This document shows, piece after piece, positions 33,510 to 41,624 of a stretch of 64,000 nt of DNA (positions are counted from its first letter, which is position 1; every line of letters starts with the position of its first letter). Under the pieces are notes generated by a model. It saw only the letters and a program-made list of their open reading frames with translations, was not told where the DNA came from and did not search any database. This stretch comes from Corynebacterium kalidii. Its GTDB lineage: Bacteria > Actinomycetota > Actinomycetes > Mycobacteriales > Mycobacteriaceae. The position numbers and the translations under genes are program-made. The stretch spans positions 1 to 64,000 of the forward strand of contig NZ_JALIEA010000008.1 in assembly GCF_022869005.1 (NCBI RefSeq). The letters run 5' to 3'.

Positions 33510-34421
33510 TCAGCCGCCGTCGGACGCCGCCAACTGGTCCATCCTGGCGCGGAACACCTGCGCCGCCCGGACTGTCGGCGCCTCCAGTGCCGCGGCGACG
33601 GCGGAGCGTCCGGCGTCGGTACGCGCCGCCTGTTCCTTCGTCCACTCCTCCTTCGTCTGCTCCGAACGCCGGTGGTTCCGGATGGCGGCGACGCCGATGC
33701 CGATACCGACGACCACCGGCACCCAGACCTTCGAGTACTCCGCGAGGACGTCCACCCACCAGGGGGCGTCCCAGCTCGGGAGGGTGATGTCCGGCCACGG
33801 GATCGACGGCAGGTTGACGGACGGGAGGGTGATGTCCGGCCAGGGGATCGAGGGGAGGTTGATCTCCCAGTCCGGGAGGTACTGCGACAACCACTGCCAG
33901 AGCCGGCGTAGCAGTCCCGCGACCAGGGGACCGAGGACGATGACCGCGATCGCCCAGCCGCCTTTGCCCACCCCGGCGAGCAGTGGGTAGAGCCACCGCT
34001 TGAACGCCGAGCGTTCCATCGCCGCCTGACGTTTCGCGGCGCGTGAGCCCACGGGCGCGTCGAGCAGGACGACGGTGTCCCGGACGCGGAGGGTGACGCT
34101 GCGGACCCAGGTGTCCATCCAGTTCGACTCGATCTCCAGGACGGGCCGGAGGAGGCCCTCCTGGTGGCCGTACTCCCCGGGGGAGGGGTGTTTGTCCGGG
34201 TCGGAGAGCGTCTCCTTCGAGAGGTCGATCTTCACGTTGCCCAGGGACTTCCGCCGCGCGACGACGGTGCCCCCGACCTGCACGAGGAGGCGAGGGGAGT
34301 TCGACGCCTTCCTCCCCTGAGGGAAGTCCGGGTCCAGCGCGCGTAACTCGTCCTCGGTGCCGGTGGACACCTCGATGCAGCCGAGGGACGGGTGTGCGAT
34401 GCTCCAGGTTTCTGCGGTCAT
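33510..34421 (-). CDS. Unknown membrane protein with a tandem Pro/Trp-rich repeat
   Basis: Protein of 303 residues that I do not recognise by function. Residues 1-130 are soluble, with an LDAPVGSRAAKRQA end. Two hydrophobic segments follow near 150-168 (GGWAIAVIVLGPLVAGLL) and 230-245 (VWVPVVVGIGIGVAAI). Between them lies a 15-residue repeat, NLPSIPWPDITLPSV then NLPSIPWPDITLPSW, encoded by a 45-bp duplication at 33778-33867. The C-terminal 60 residues are charged, with many Glu/Lys/Arg, and may form a helix. Similar PWPDI-repeat membrane proteins occur in corynebacteria, as far as I recall. Topology suggests that the repeat faces one side of the membrane as a loop between the two helices. 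Confidence 0.75.
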   Translation of the reverse strand: MTAETWSIAHPSLGCIEVSTGTEDELRALDPDFPQGRKASNSPRLLVQVGGTVVARRKSLGNVKIDLSKETLSDPDKHPSPGEYGHQEGLLRPVLEIESNWMDTWVRSVTLRVRDTVVLLDAPVGSRAAKRQAAMERSAFKRWLYPLLAGVGKGGWAIAVIVLGPLVAGLLRRLWQWLSQYLPDWEINLPSIPWPDITLPSVNLPSIPWPDITLPSWDAPWWVDVLAEYSKVWVPVVVGIGIGVAAIRNHRRSEQTKEEWTKEQAARTDAGRSAVAAALEAPTVRAAQVFRARMDQLAASDGG

Positions 34422-34569
34422 CGGCGGTCGCGTGGTGTCAGGCGCCCTGCGGCAGTGCTACGGCGTGCTCGGGGGTGAAGTCCATGCCGACGACTGTACG
34501 TCATGTGCCTCCCGGGGAAACTTCGCGGAAGAACCGCTATCCTTCCCGATATATAACTATGGTGTAGCC

Positions 34570-37005
34570 ATGACTACAGAAACTGGCACGCCCGACGAGC
34601 CGCTCGATCTGCTGATCGTGGGCGCGGGCCTCTCCGGGATCGACCTCGCCCACCACGTCGCCCAGAACTTCCCCCACTGGTCGTGGGAGATCCACGACAC
34701 CCACGACGACCTCGGCGGAACCTGGCACACCTTCACGTACCCGGGCATCCGCTCCGACTCCGACATGGCCACCTTCGGGTTCCCCTTCCGCCCCTGGCCG
34801 CACAAGGGCACCCTGGGGCAGGGGCCGGACATCAAGGAGTACATCCGTGACGTCGCACGCGACTGCGGTGCCCTGGAGCGACTGCACACCGGTTCTTGGA
34901 TCAAGGACTCCGACTGGCAGACCGACAAGAACCTCTACGCCGTCACCGCCGTGACCGCCGAGGGCGAGCGCACCGTCTACACCCGCCGGGTGCACTACGC
35001 CTCCGGGTACTACTCCCACGACAAGGGCTTCCGCCCGGAGTTCCCCGGGGAGGCGGACTTCACCGGCCAGATCATCCACCCGCAGGAGTGGCCCGAGGAC
35101 CTCGACTGCCGGGGGAGCAGGATCGTCGTCATCGGGTCCGGTGCCACCGCCATCACCCTGATCCCCGCCCTCGAGAAGGCCGGTGCCGACGTCACCATGC
35201 TGCAGCGCAGCCCCAGCTACGTCGCCCCGCTCCCCGAGGTCGACATCATCAGCGGCATCTGGACGACACTCCTGCCCGCCGGCCCGGCCTACCGCGTCGC
35301 CCGCCTCAACCATGCCGCCCGGGACATGGCGCAGTACGTGCTCGCCCAGCGGGCACCCCGGCTGTTCCGGACGGCACTACGCCTGATGCAGCGTCCCTAC
35401 CTGTCGAACGAGCAGATCGACGAACACTTCACCCCCCGGTACGACCCCTGGGACCAGCGCGTGTGCAAGGCACCGAACGGTGACATCTTCACCGCCCTGA
35501 AGCGCAACGCCCACGTCGTCACCGACACCATCGACCGGTTCACCGACAGCGGGATCCGTCTGACCTCCGGCAAGGAGCTCCCGGCGGACATCATCGTCAC
35601 GGCGACCGGTCTGGAGATCGAGGTCTTCGGCGGCGGCACCCTCAGCATCGACGGAGAGCCCCTCGACAACCACCGTCAGGTCTTCTACCGGGGCATCATG
35701 CTCGCCGGGCTGCCGAACTTCAGCTTCACCGTCGGGTACGTCAACGCGTCCTGGACGCTGCGCTCCGACATGGTCTCCCGCTACATGGTCAGGCTGTGGA
35801 AGACGGGCGAGGAGTACTACAGCCCGGCCCTGTTGCCGGGGAGGAACGACCGCCCCCTGCTCGACTTCGACGCCGGCTACATCAGGCGCGGGGAGCACCG
35901 CCTGCCCACCCAGGGCGACGGATCCCCCTGGCAGTACACCCAGAACTACCTCACGGAACTCCCGGAGCTGGCCTTCGGCGACCAGCGCCGCGACATGGTG
36001 TTCGGGCAACGCTGCCTGGAGCAGGTCGGCGGCACCCCGCCCGGGCCGGACGTCCAGACGGTCAGTACCGACGCCCCCTTCGTCGAGACCGACACCCGTG
36101 ACCTCCCGCCCACCGGGACCGTCACCGTGGACGGCCGGACGGTGCGGGTGCGGTGCGGCGGACCGTCCGGCGCCGGCGGTGGCGCCGTGGTCATGATCCA
36201 CGGCATCGGGCGCTCACTGGAGGACTGGGACGACCAGGCCGGGCTCATCGGCGCGAACAGACGGTACATCGCCCTGGACGTCCCTGGTTTCGGGTTCAGC
36301 GACCCCGCCGCCCGGGTGACCCTCGCCGACACCGCCGCCCTGCTGTGGAAGGTCCTCGACGAACTCGGGGAGTCCCGCGTCAACCTGGTCGGCAACTCCC
36401 TGGGCGGGGCCCTGTCGATGGAGATGACCGCCCAGCGGCCGGATGACGTCGCCAGCGTCTCCCTGGTGGACCCGGTCGGCTTCGGGGACAGCACCTCACC
36501 GCTGCTCCGGCTCATCGCCGTGCCCGGCCTGGGACGGTTCAACGCCGCAACCACGCGTCTGCGCGCGGTGTACCAGCCGGTCGAACACCTGGTGCTACGC
36601 CGTCGCGGGGCGGTCACCCGCCGTCGCCTGGACGTCCAGGGCCGGATCGCGCGGCACCCGCACCGCGCGTCGACGTTCCACTCCTTCATCCGCCAGCTGG
36701 GCTCGCCGCTGGGCATCAGGGAGGGGTGGCGTCGGGACCTGGTCGCCCGGTTCACCCGCGCCACGGCAGACCGTACCCCGGTGATGCTCGTCTGGGGGAC
36801 GAAGGACGCCTTCCTGCCGTACCGCGACTTCCGCGCCGGGTTGGAGCAGGTCGACGTACGCGACGCCGTGGTCTTCGACGACTGTGGCCACATGCCTCAA
36901 CTCGAGTACCCGCAGGAGTTCGCGGAGCAGTACCAGCGCTTCCTCCCCGGCGTCCGGGCTGTGGACGAGGACGCCGCCACCACCCTGAAAGAGACGGTGC
37001 ACTGA
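34570..37005 (+). CDS. Baeyer-Villiger monooxygenase fused to an alpha/beta hydrolase
   Basis: Single chain of 811 residues. The N-terminal 480 residues are a flavin monooxygenase with VGAGLSG near 18, the Baeyer-Villiger fingerprint FTGQIIHPQEWP near 165 and a second Rossmann motif VIGSGATA near 190. Residues about 520-811 are an alpha/beta hydrolase with VMIHGIGRSLEDW near 543, the nucleophile elbow GNSLGG (Ser near 610), an acid in GTKDAFLP (Asp near 745) and the histidine in DDCGHMPQ near 774. The fusion could oxidise a ketone to an ester and hydrolyse it in place. ATG 34570 has no clear ribosome site but a TATAAC hexamer 13-18 bases upstream, so the mRNA may be leaderless. It is followed after two bases by an SDR gene. 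It is paralogous to the monooxygenase at 5779-7221. Confidence 0.85.
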   Translation: MTTETGTPDEPLDLLIVGAGLSGIDLAHHVAQNFPHWSWEIHDTHDDLGGTWHTFTYPGIRSDSDMATFGFPFRPWPHKGTLGQGPDIKEYIRDVARDCGALERLHTGSWIKDSDWQTDKNLYAVTAVTAEGERTVYTRRVHYASGYYSHDKGFRPEFPGEADFTGQIIHPQEWPEDLDCRGSRIVVIGSGATAITLIPALEKAGADVTMLQRSPSYVAPLPEVDIISGIWTTLLPAGPAYRVARLNHAARDMAQYVLAQRAPRLFRTALRLMQRPYLSNEQIDEHFTPRYDPWDQRVCKAPNGDIFTALKRNAHVVTDTIDRFTDSGIRLTSGKELPADIIVTATGLEIEVFGGGTLSIDGEPLDNHRQVFYRGIMLAGLPNFSFTVGYVNASWTLRSDMVSRYMVRLWKTGEEYYSPALLPGRNDRPLLDFDAGYIRRGEHRLPTQGDGSPWQYTQNYLTELPELAFGDQRRDMVFGQRCLEQVGGTPPGPDVQTVSTDAPFVETDTRDLPPTGTVTVDGRTVRVRCGGPSGAGGGAVVMIHGIGRSLEDWDDQAGLIGANRRYIALDVPGFGFSDPAARVTLADTAALLWKVLDELGESRVNLVGNSLGGALSMEMTAQRPDDVASVSLVDPVGFGDSTSPLLRLIAVPGLGRFNAATTRLRAVYQPVEHLVLRRRGAVTRRRLDVQGRIARHPHRASTFHSFIRQLGSPLGIREGWRRDLVARFTRATADRTPVMLVWGTKDAFLPYRDFRAGLEQVDVRDAVVFDDCGHMPQLEYPQEFAEQYQRFLPGVRAVDEDAATTLKETVH

Positions 37006-37007
37006 CC

Positions 37008-37826
37008 ATGTTCATGCCGAAGAATCGCGGTCCGCGCACGGTACTGGTGACCGGCGCGGCGTCCGGGCTCGGCCTGGAGATCTCCAGGCAGTTCCTCGCC
37101 AAAGGTGACCGGGTGATCCTCACCGACCTCCACCAGGACACCCCGTCCAGCGTCCGCTCCTTGAGCGGGGACTGGATCTACCGGACTCTCGACGTGACCA
37201 GCGACGAGGACTGGCGGGCGGCCGCCGACGCGGTCACGTCCCTCGACATCCTCGTCAGCAACGCCGGCATCGCCGTCGGCGGGCGCATCACCGAGACGAC
37301 GGTCGACACCTGGCGGAAGGCACTCGAGATCAACGTCCTCGGATCCGTCCGGGGGCTGCGCGCCTTCGTCCCGAAGATCGGGGAAGGAGGACGGATCGTG
37401 CTCACCGCCTCCGCGGCAGGCCTGGTCCACGCGCCCGCCATGTCGACGTACAACGCCACGAAAGCGGCGACCGTCGCCCTCGGGGAGACCATGGACGCCG
37501 AGCTGCGCCACCGCAGGATCAGCACCACCGTGATCTGCCCCCAGTTCTTCAGGTCCCGTCTGTCTGATTCGCTGACCGGCGACGACGACGAGATGGACGC
37601 AGTGGCCCGCGTGCTCCTCAGCAGAACCTGGCTGACTTCCGAGATCGTCGCGCGCCGAGCGGTGAAGGGGATCGAGGCGCGCCGGACTGTGGTGACCCCG
37701 GACGGCTTCGCCACCGTCAGCTGGTACTCGAAGCGGTTCACCCGGATTCCGTACCTCGCCGTCCTGCGTGGCGTCGGGCGCGGAGTGGCGTGGCAGGTCC
37801 GGCGGTCCGAGCGGCGCTCGTCCTGA
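37008..37826 (+). CDS. Short-chain dehydrogenase/reductase (SDR)
   Basis: Classical SDR of about 272 residues. The cofactor motif TGAASGLG lies near residues 15-22, NAG near 84-86, and the catalytic Ser in LTASAAG with Tyr and Lys in STYNATKAA near 144-152. The early Asp in LTDLHQD suggests a preference for NAD(H). It begins two bases after the monooxygenase-hydrolase fusion and is surely cotranscribed. By analogy with the mycobacterial mymA operon (monooxygenase, LipR hydrolase, SDR), it may make the ketone substrate from a secondary alcohol or oxidise the product alcohol. The C-terminal extension is basic and partly hydrophobic. Confidence 0.88.
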   Translation: MFMPKNRGPRTVLVTGAASGLGLEISRQFLAKGDRVILTDLHQDTPSSVRSLSGDWIYRTLDVTSDEDWRAAADAVTSLDILVSNAGIAVGGRITETTVDTWRKALEINVLGSVRGLRAFVPKIGEGGRIVLTASAAGLVHAPAMSTYNATKAATVALGETMDAELRHRRISTTVICPQFFRSRLSDSLTGDDDEMDAVARVLLSRTWLTSEIVARRAVKGIEARRTVVTPDGFATVSWYSKRFTRIPYLAVLRGVGRGVAWQVRRSERRSS

Positions 37827-37955
37827 CGGCCCCGGGACACGTCTCAGGGACACATCTCAGGGGCATCCCGGATGTGCGGACGCCCGCGGACCCCTACCCT
37901 CGTGAAGTACTGACAGGGAGAACCGTTCTCCCCGCCGCGAGAGAGGACCAGACCA

Positions 37956-38711
37956 GTGGAACCCCGGACGTCCGCGACCACCGCACACTCCGCCGCCCGC
38001 GCCGAGGGCCTGACGAAGACCTACGGCGCGGGTGACACCCGCGTCACCGCCCTGGACGACGTCACCGTCGACTTCACCCGCGGTGAGTTCACCGCGATCA
38101 TGGGCCCGTCCGGCTCCGGGAAATCCACGCTGATGCACTGCATGGCGGGCCTCGACAGCCCCACGTCCGGGTCCGCCTTCCTCGGCGACACCGACATCTC
38201 CGGGCTCGGTGACAAGGCACTCACCGCCCTGCGCCGGGACCGGCTGGGGTTCATCTTCCAGTCCTTCAACCTGGTGCCCACCCTCACCGCGGCGGAGAAC
38301 ATCACCCTGCCCATCGACATCGCCGGCGACAAGGTGGACAAGGAGTGGTTCGGGGAGATCACCTCCCGGCTCGGGTTGACCGACCGGCTGGGGCACCGCC
38401 CGTCCGAGCTCTCCGGCGGACAGCAGCAGCGTGTCGCCTGCGCCCGCGCACTCGTCGCCCGTCCCGAGATCATCGTCGGCGACGAACCGACAGGCAACCT
38501 GGACTCCAACTCTTCGGCCGAGGTGCTCGACATCCTGCGCACCGCGGTGGACCGGGACGACCAGACCGTGGTCATCGTCACCCACGACGCCAAGGCCGCC
38601 GCCTACGCCGACCGGGTGGTCTTCCTCGCCGACGGCCGGATCGTCCACGAACTGCGTGACCCGGACGTGGAGCAGATCCTGTCCACCATGACCGGTATCG
38701 AAGGGCTGTGA
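37956..38711 (+). CDS. ABC transporter ATP-binding protein (LolD/MacB type)
   Basis: ATPase subunit of 251 residues starting at GTG. Walker A GPSGSGKST near 50-58, signature LSGGQQQR near 151-158, Walker B IIVGDEPTGNLD near 172-183 and the switch histidine in VTHD are all present. FIFQSFNLVPTLTAAEN is typical of the mechanotransmission group (LolD, MacB, FtsE relatives). It works with the FtsX-type permease encoded immediately downstream, whose start overlaps its stop by four bases (GTGA). Confidence 0.92.
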   Translation: MEPRTSATTAHSAARAEGLTKTYGAGDTRVTALDDVTVDFTRGEFTAIMGPSGSGKSTLMHCMAGLDSPTSGSAFLGDTDISGLGDKALTALRRDRLGFIFQSFNLVPTLTAAENITLPIDIAGDKVDKEWFGEITSRLGLTDRLGHRPSELSGGQQQRVACARALVARPEIIVGDEPTGNLDSNSSAEVLDILRTAVDRDDQTVVIVTHDAKAAAYADRVVFLADGRIVHELRDPDVEQILSTMTGIEGL

Positions 38712-41326
38712 CAGCCATGTCCGCTGTATCGTCCGCATCCACCATGCGCCGTGTCTCGCTGCGCAACCTCGCCGCCCACAAGATCCGGCTCGTTCTGACC
38801 GTCCTGGCCGTGGTGCTGGGTACCGCGTTCATCGCCGGGTCGTTGATGTTCACCTCCTCGCTGCAGAAGACCTTCGACACCCTCACCGAATCCACCACCA
38901 AGGGCATCGACGTCGTGGTGTCCGCCCCGCAGTCCGGGTCGGCGCTGCCCCTGGACCTCGCCGACGACCTTGCCGAGGTCCCCGGTGTGGAGAAGGTGAA
39001 CCTCAGTGACCAGACGACCGTCGTCGTCGCCGTCGACAAGGACGGAGAGGACGGCACACCGCAGACCTTGCAGACCGGCGGTGCGCCGGCGTTCGTCATG
39101 GCCTGGTACGACCCGGACGACGCCGTCGGCCCGGAGACCGGCATCGTCGACGGCCGGTCGCCGCGCGGCCCCGACGAGGTCGCCGTCAACAGCACCGCCG
39201 CCGAGGAACACGACCTCGCCGTGGGGCAGAAGCTCACGGTCGTCGACCCCTCCGGCAGTCACCGGGTCGAGGTCTCCGGAATCTACGACATCGACATCGA
39301 CGGTGGCGGGTTCCTCGGCCTGATGATGGACGAATCCGCTTACGTGGACACCTTCACCGACGGCTCCACCGGCCGCGAGTTCTCCCTCGCCGCGACTCCG
39401 GGCACCAGCCCGGACGCACTCGCCACACAGGTCGGCGACAGCCTCGCCGCCGACCATCCGGAGCTCGGGGACGTCGACGTCAAGACCGGTGAGCAGGTGG
39501 CCGACGAGCAGGCGGCACAGATCGACCAGGCCCTCAGCTTCGTCAACTACTTCCTCATCGCCTTCGGCCTGATCGCCCTGGTGGTCGGCACCTTCATCAT
39601 CGCCAACACCTTCTCCATGATCGTCGCGCAGCGCATGCGCGAGTTCGCCCTGCTGCGTTCCCTGGGCGTGGCGTCCCGGCAGCTCACCGTGTCGGTCGTC
39701 TTCGAGGCGGTCGTCGTCGGTGTCATCGGGTCGCTGCTCGGTGTGCTCGCCGGGGTGGGCCTGACCCACGCCATCTACGCCGTCATCGGCGCCACCGGTG
39801 CGGGCCTGCCGAACACCGGGGTGTCGGTCACCTTCGGTTCGGTACTGCTGCCGCTGGTCCTCGGCGTGATCGTGACCGTGGTCTCGGCATGGGCCCCGGC
39901 CCGGCGTGCCGGCTCGGTCCGTCCGGTCGAGGCGATGCGCACCGGAGACCAGTCGTCCAGCTCTCCGCTGCGGGGCCGCACCATCGTCGGCGTCGTCCTC
40001 TTCCTCGCGGGCGTGGCCGCCGCGGCGGCCGGCGTCCTGCTCAGCGGGGCCGACACCGGGCCACGGGCGACCCTGGTCGGCGTCGGTGCGCTCGGCGTGG
40101 TCCTGGGCACCTTCCTGCTGTCCCCGGCCCTGTCGATCCCGGTGGTCCGGGCCATCGGCGGCATCATCGGCGCACCGTTCGGACAGGTCGGACGCCTGGC
40201 CGCCACCAACTCGGGACGTAACCCGCGCCGCACCGCGACCACCGCGTTCGCGTTGACCCTCGGCGTGGCGCTCGTCGCCTGCATCGGGATGCTCGGAGCC
40301 TCGATGAAGGCGTCCATCAGCGGATTCGTCGGTGATTCGGTCCAGTCGGACTACGTGCTGTCCGGGCCGTCCAACGGTTCATTCCCGGTGCCGCAGTCCG
40401 CGTTGGACGCGGCCCGTGACACGGATGGGGTGGAGGCCGCCGCCGGCTACGGTTTCCTGCCTGTCACCGTCGGCGGATTCAGCGGCGGTACCGGGGTCGC
40501 GGAGGGCGACCCGACGGTGTCCGGCGGGCTGGTGCAGGTGGAGGGGGACCTCTCCCTGGACACGCCCGGTGTCATCGCGGACGCCGAGGTCGCCGCCGAC
40601 GAGGGCTGGTCGGTCGGCGACGAGCTGCCGCTCACCGTGCGCATGCCGGACGGCCCGGAGCGCGAGATCGGCGAGGTGACCCTGCAGGGGACCTACGAGC
40701 CCAACGAGCTCTTCGGCCAGCACATGGTCTCGTGGTCGGCGTTGGAACCGCTGGCGTCCCAGTTCGGCGGCGGGGCCTCGGCGAATCTTTTCGGCGTCTT
40801 CGTCACCGGCGACGGCTCGGTCGACGCGGACACGCTGCGCGACCGGTTGGAGGAGGCCACGGCCGACCAGATCGTGGTCCAGGTGCTCACCCCGGAGGAG
40901 TACGCCGGTGAACAGGCCGTGCTCATCGACCAGATGCTCAACGTGCTCTACGCCCTGTTGGCGCTGGCGGTGATCGTGGCGGTGCTCGGCATCATCAACA
41001 CCCTCGCGCTGAACGTGATCGAGCGGCGGCAGGAGATCGGCATGCTGCGTGCGGTGGGTACCCTGCGCGGCCAGGTGCGGCGGATGATCACCCTGGAGGC
41101 GGTGCAGATCTCGCTCTACGGCGCCCTCGTCGGTGTCGTCGTCGGTCTGGGTCTGGGGTGGGCGTTCCTCGAGGTGCTGGCGGGGGAGGGGCTCACCGAG
41201 ACCGCCGTGCCGTGGGGCCAGGTCGTGGGCATGGTCGTGGCCTCGGGCGTGGTCGGAGTCGTGGCCGCGGCGTGGCCTGCGGTGAAGGCCTCGCGGGTGA
41301 AGCCGCTGGAGGCCATCGCCGACTGA
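38708..41326 (+). CDS. FtsX/MacB-type ABC transporter permease
   Basis: Membrane protein of 872 residues with two FtsX-like halves. There is a first helix near 25-47, a large extracytoplasmic domain to about 270, a helix bundle near 275-400 and further helices to 500. A second external domain and a last three-helix FtsX unit lie near 750-872 (LGIINTLALNVIERRQEIGMLRAVG). Such permeases use ATP to drive movements in their external domains, exporting lipids, peptides or lipoproteins. The substrate is unknown. GTG 38708 gives a four-base overlap with the ATPase gene; ATG 38717 is an alternative. A pair of strong hairpins follows the gene. Confidence 0.9.
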   Translation: MTAMSAVSSASTMRRVSLRNLAAHKIRLVLTVLAVVLGTAFIAGSLMFTSSLQKTFDTLTESTTKGIDVVVSAPQSGSALPLDLADDLAEVPGVEKVNLSDQTTVVVAVDKDGEDGTPQTLQTGGAPAFVMAWYDPDDAVGPETGIVDGRSPRGPDEVAVNSTAAEEHDLAVGQKLTVVDPSGSHRVEVSGIYDIDIDGGGFLGLMMDESAYVDTFTDGSTGREFSLAATPGTSPDALATQVGDSLAADHPELGDVDVKTGEQVADEQAAQIDQALSFVNYFLIAFGLIALVVGTFIIANTFSMIVAQRMREFALLRSLGVASRQLTVSVVFEAVVVGVIGSLLGVLAGVGLTHAIYAVIGATGAGLPNTGVSVTFGSVLLPLVLGVIVTVVSAWAPARRAGSVRPVEAMRTGDQSSSSPLRGRTIVGVVLFLAGVAAAAAGVLLSGADTGPRATLVGVGALGVVLGTFLLSPALSIPVVRAIGGIIGAPFGQVGRLAATNSGRNPRRTATTAFALTLGVALVACIGMLGASMKASISGFVGDSVQSDYVLSGPSNGSFPVPQSALDAARDTDGVEAAAGYGFLPVTVGGFSGGTGVAEGDPTVSGGLVQVEGDLSLDTPGVIADAEVAADEGWSVGDELPLTVRMPDGPEREIGEVTLQGTYEPNELFGQHMVSWSALEPLASQFGGGASANLFGVFVTGDGSVDADTLRDRLEEATADQIVVQVLTPEEYAGEQAVLIDQMLNVLYALLALAVIVAVLGIINTLALNVIERRQEIGMLRAVGTLRGQVRRMITLEAVQISLYGALVGVVVGLGLGWAFLEVLAGEGLTETAVPWGQVVGMVVASGVVGVVAAAWPAVKASRVKPLEAIAD

Positions 41327-41349
41327 CCCTGCGCCGGTGGTCCGGGCCT

Positions 41350-41384
41350 GGGGGAGCGGGGGCTCCCCCACGGGTCCGTGGGGG
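41350..41384 (+). terminator. Overlapping terminator stem-loops after the permease gene
   Basis: GGGGGAGC/GCTCCCCC (41350-41369) and CCCCCACGG/CCGTGGGGG (41365-41384) share the run of five C residues, so only one can form at a time. Placed 23 bases after the permease stop, they most simply act as a terminator. Confidence 0.6.
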
Positions 41385-41465
41385 CTCGGGGGTTCGGGGG
41401 CGGGTAGTTGGACGTGAGAAGATAAGTAAGTGCGGGGCTGTCCAGCCTGGCCTGTGACGGCCGGG

Positions 41466-41481
41466 AGTGGAGTATGTCACA
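41466..41481. promoter_or_regulatory. Candidate GlxR (CRP-like) site before the LGFP gene
   Basis: AGTGGAGTATGTCACA matches the corynebacterial GlxR consensus TGTGANNTANNTCACA at 10 of 12 defined positions. It lies about 145 bases upstream of the LGFP gene in a 298-base gene-free gap. The rest of the gap shows no gene. Confidence 0.35.
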
Positions 41482-41624
41482 CTCTGGGTTCGTGAAGCGA
41501 ACGGCGTTAACCCCCGGTGACCTGACAGTATCCTGTTTTTCCGTATCGAAGCAGGGAAGGGGAGTGGAAGGTTTTTCGACGTACCCACGCCGAACCACGG
41601 GTTTTCCTTATAACGTGTGTGCTC

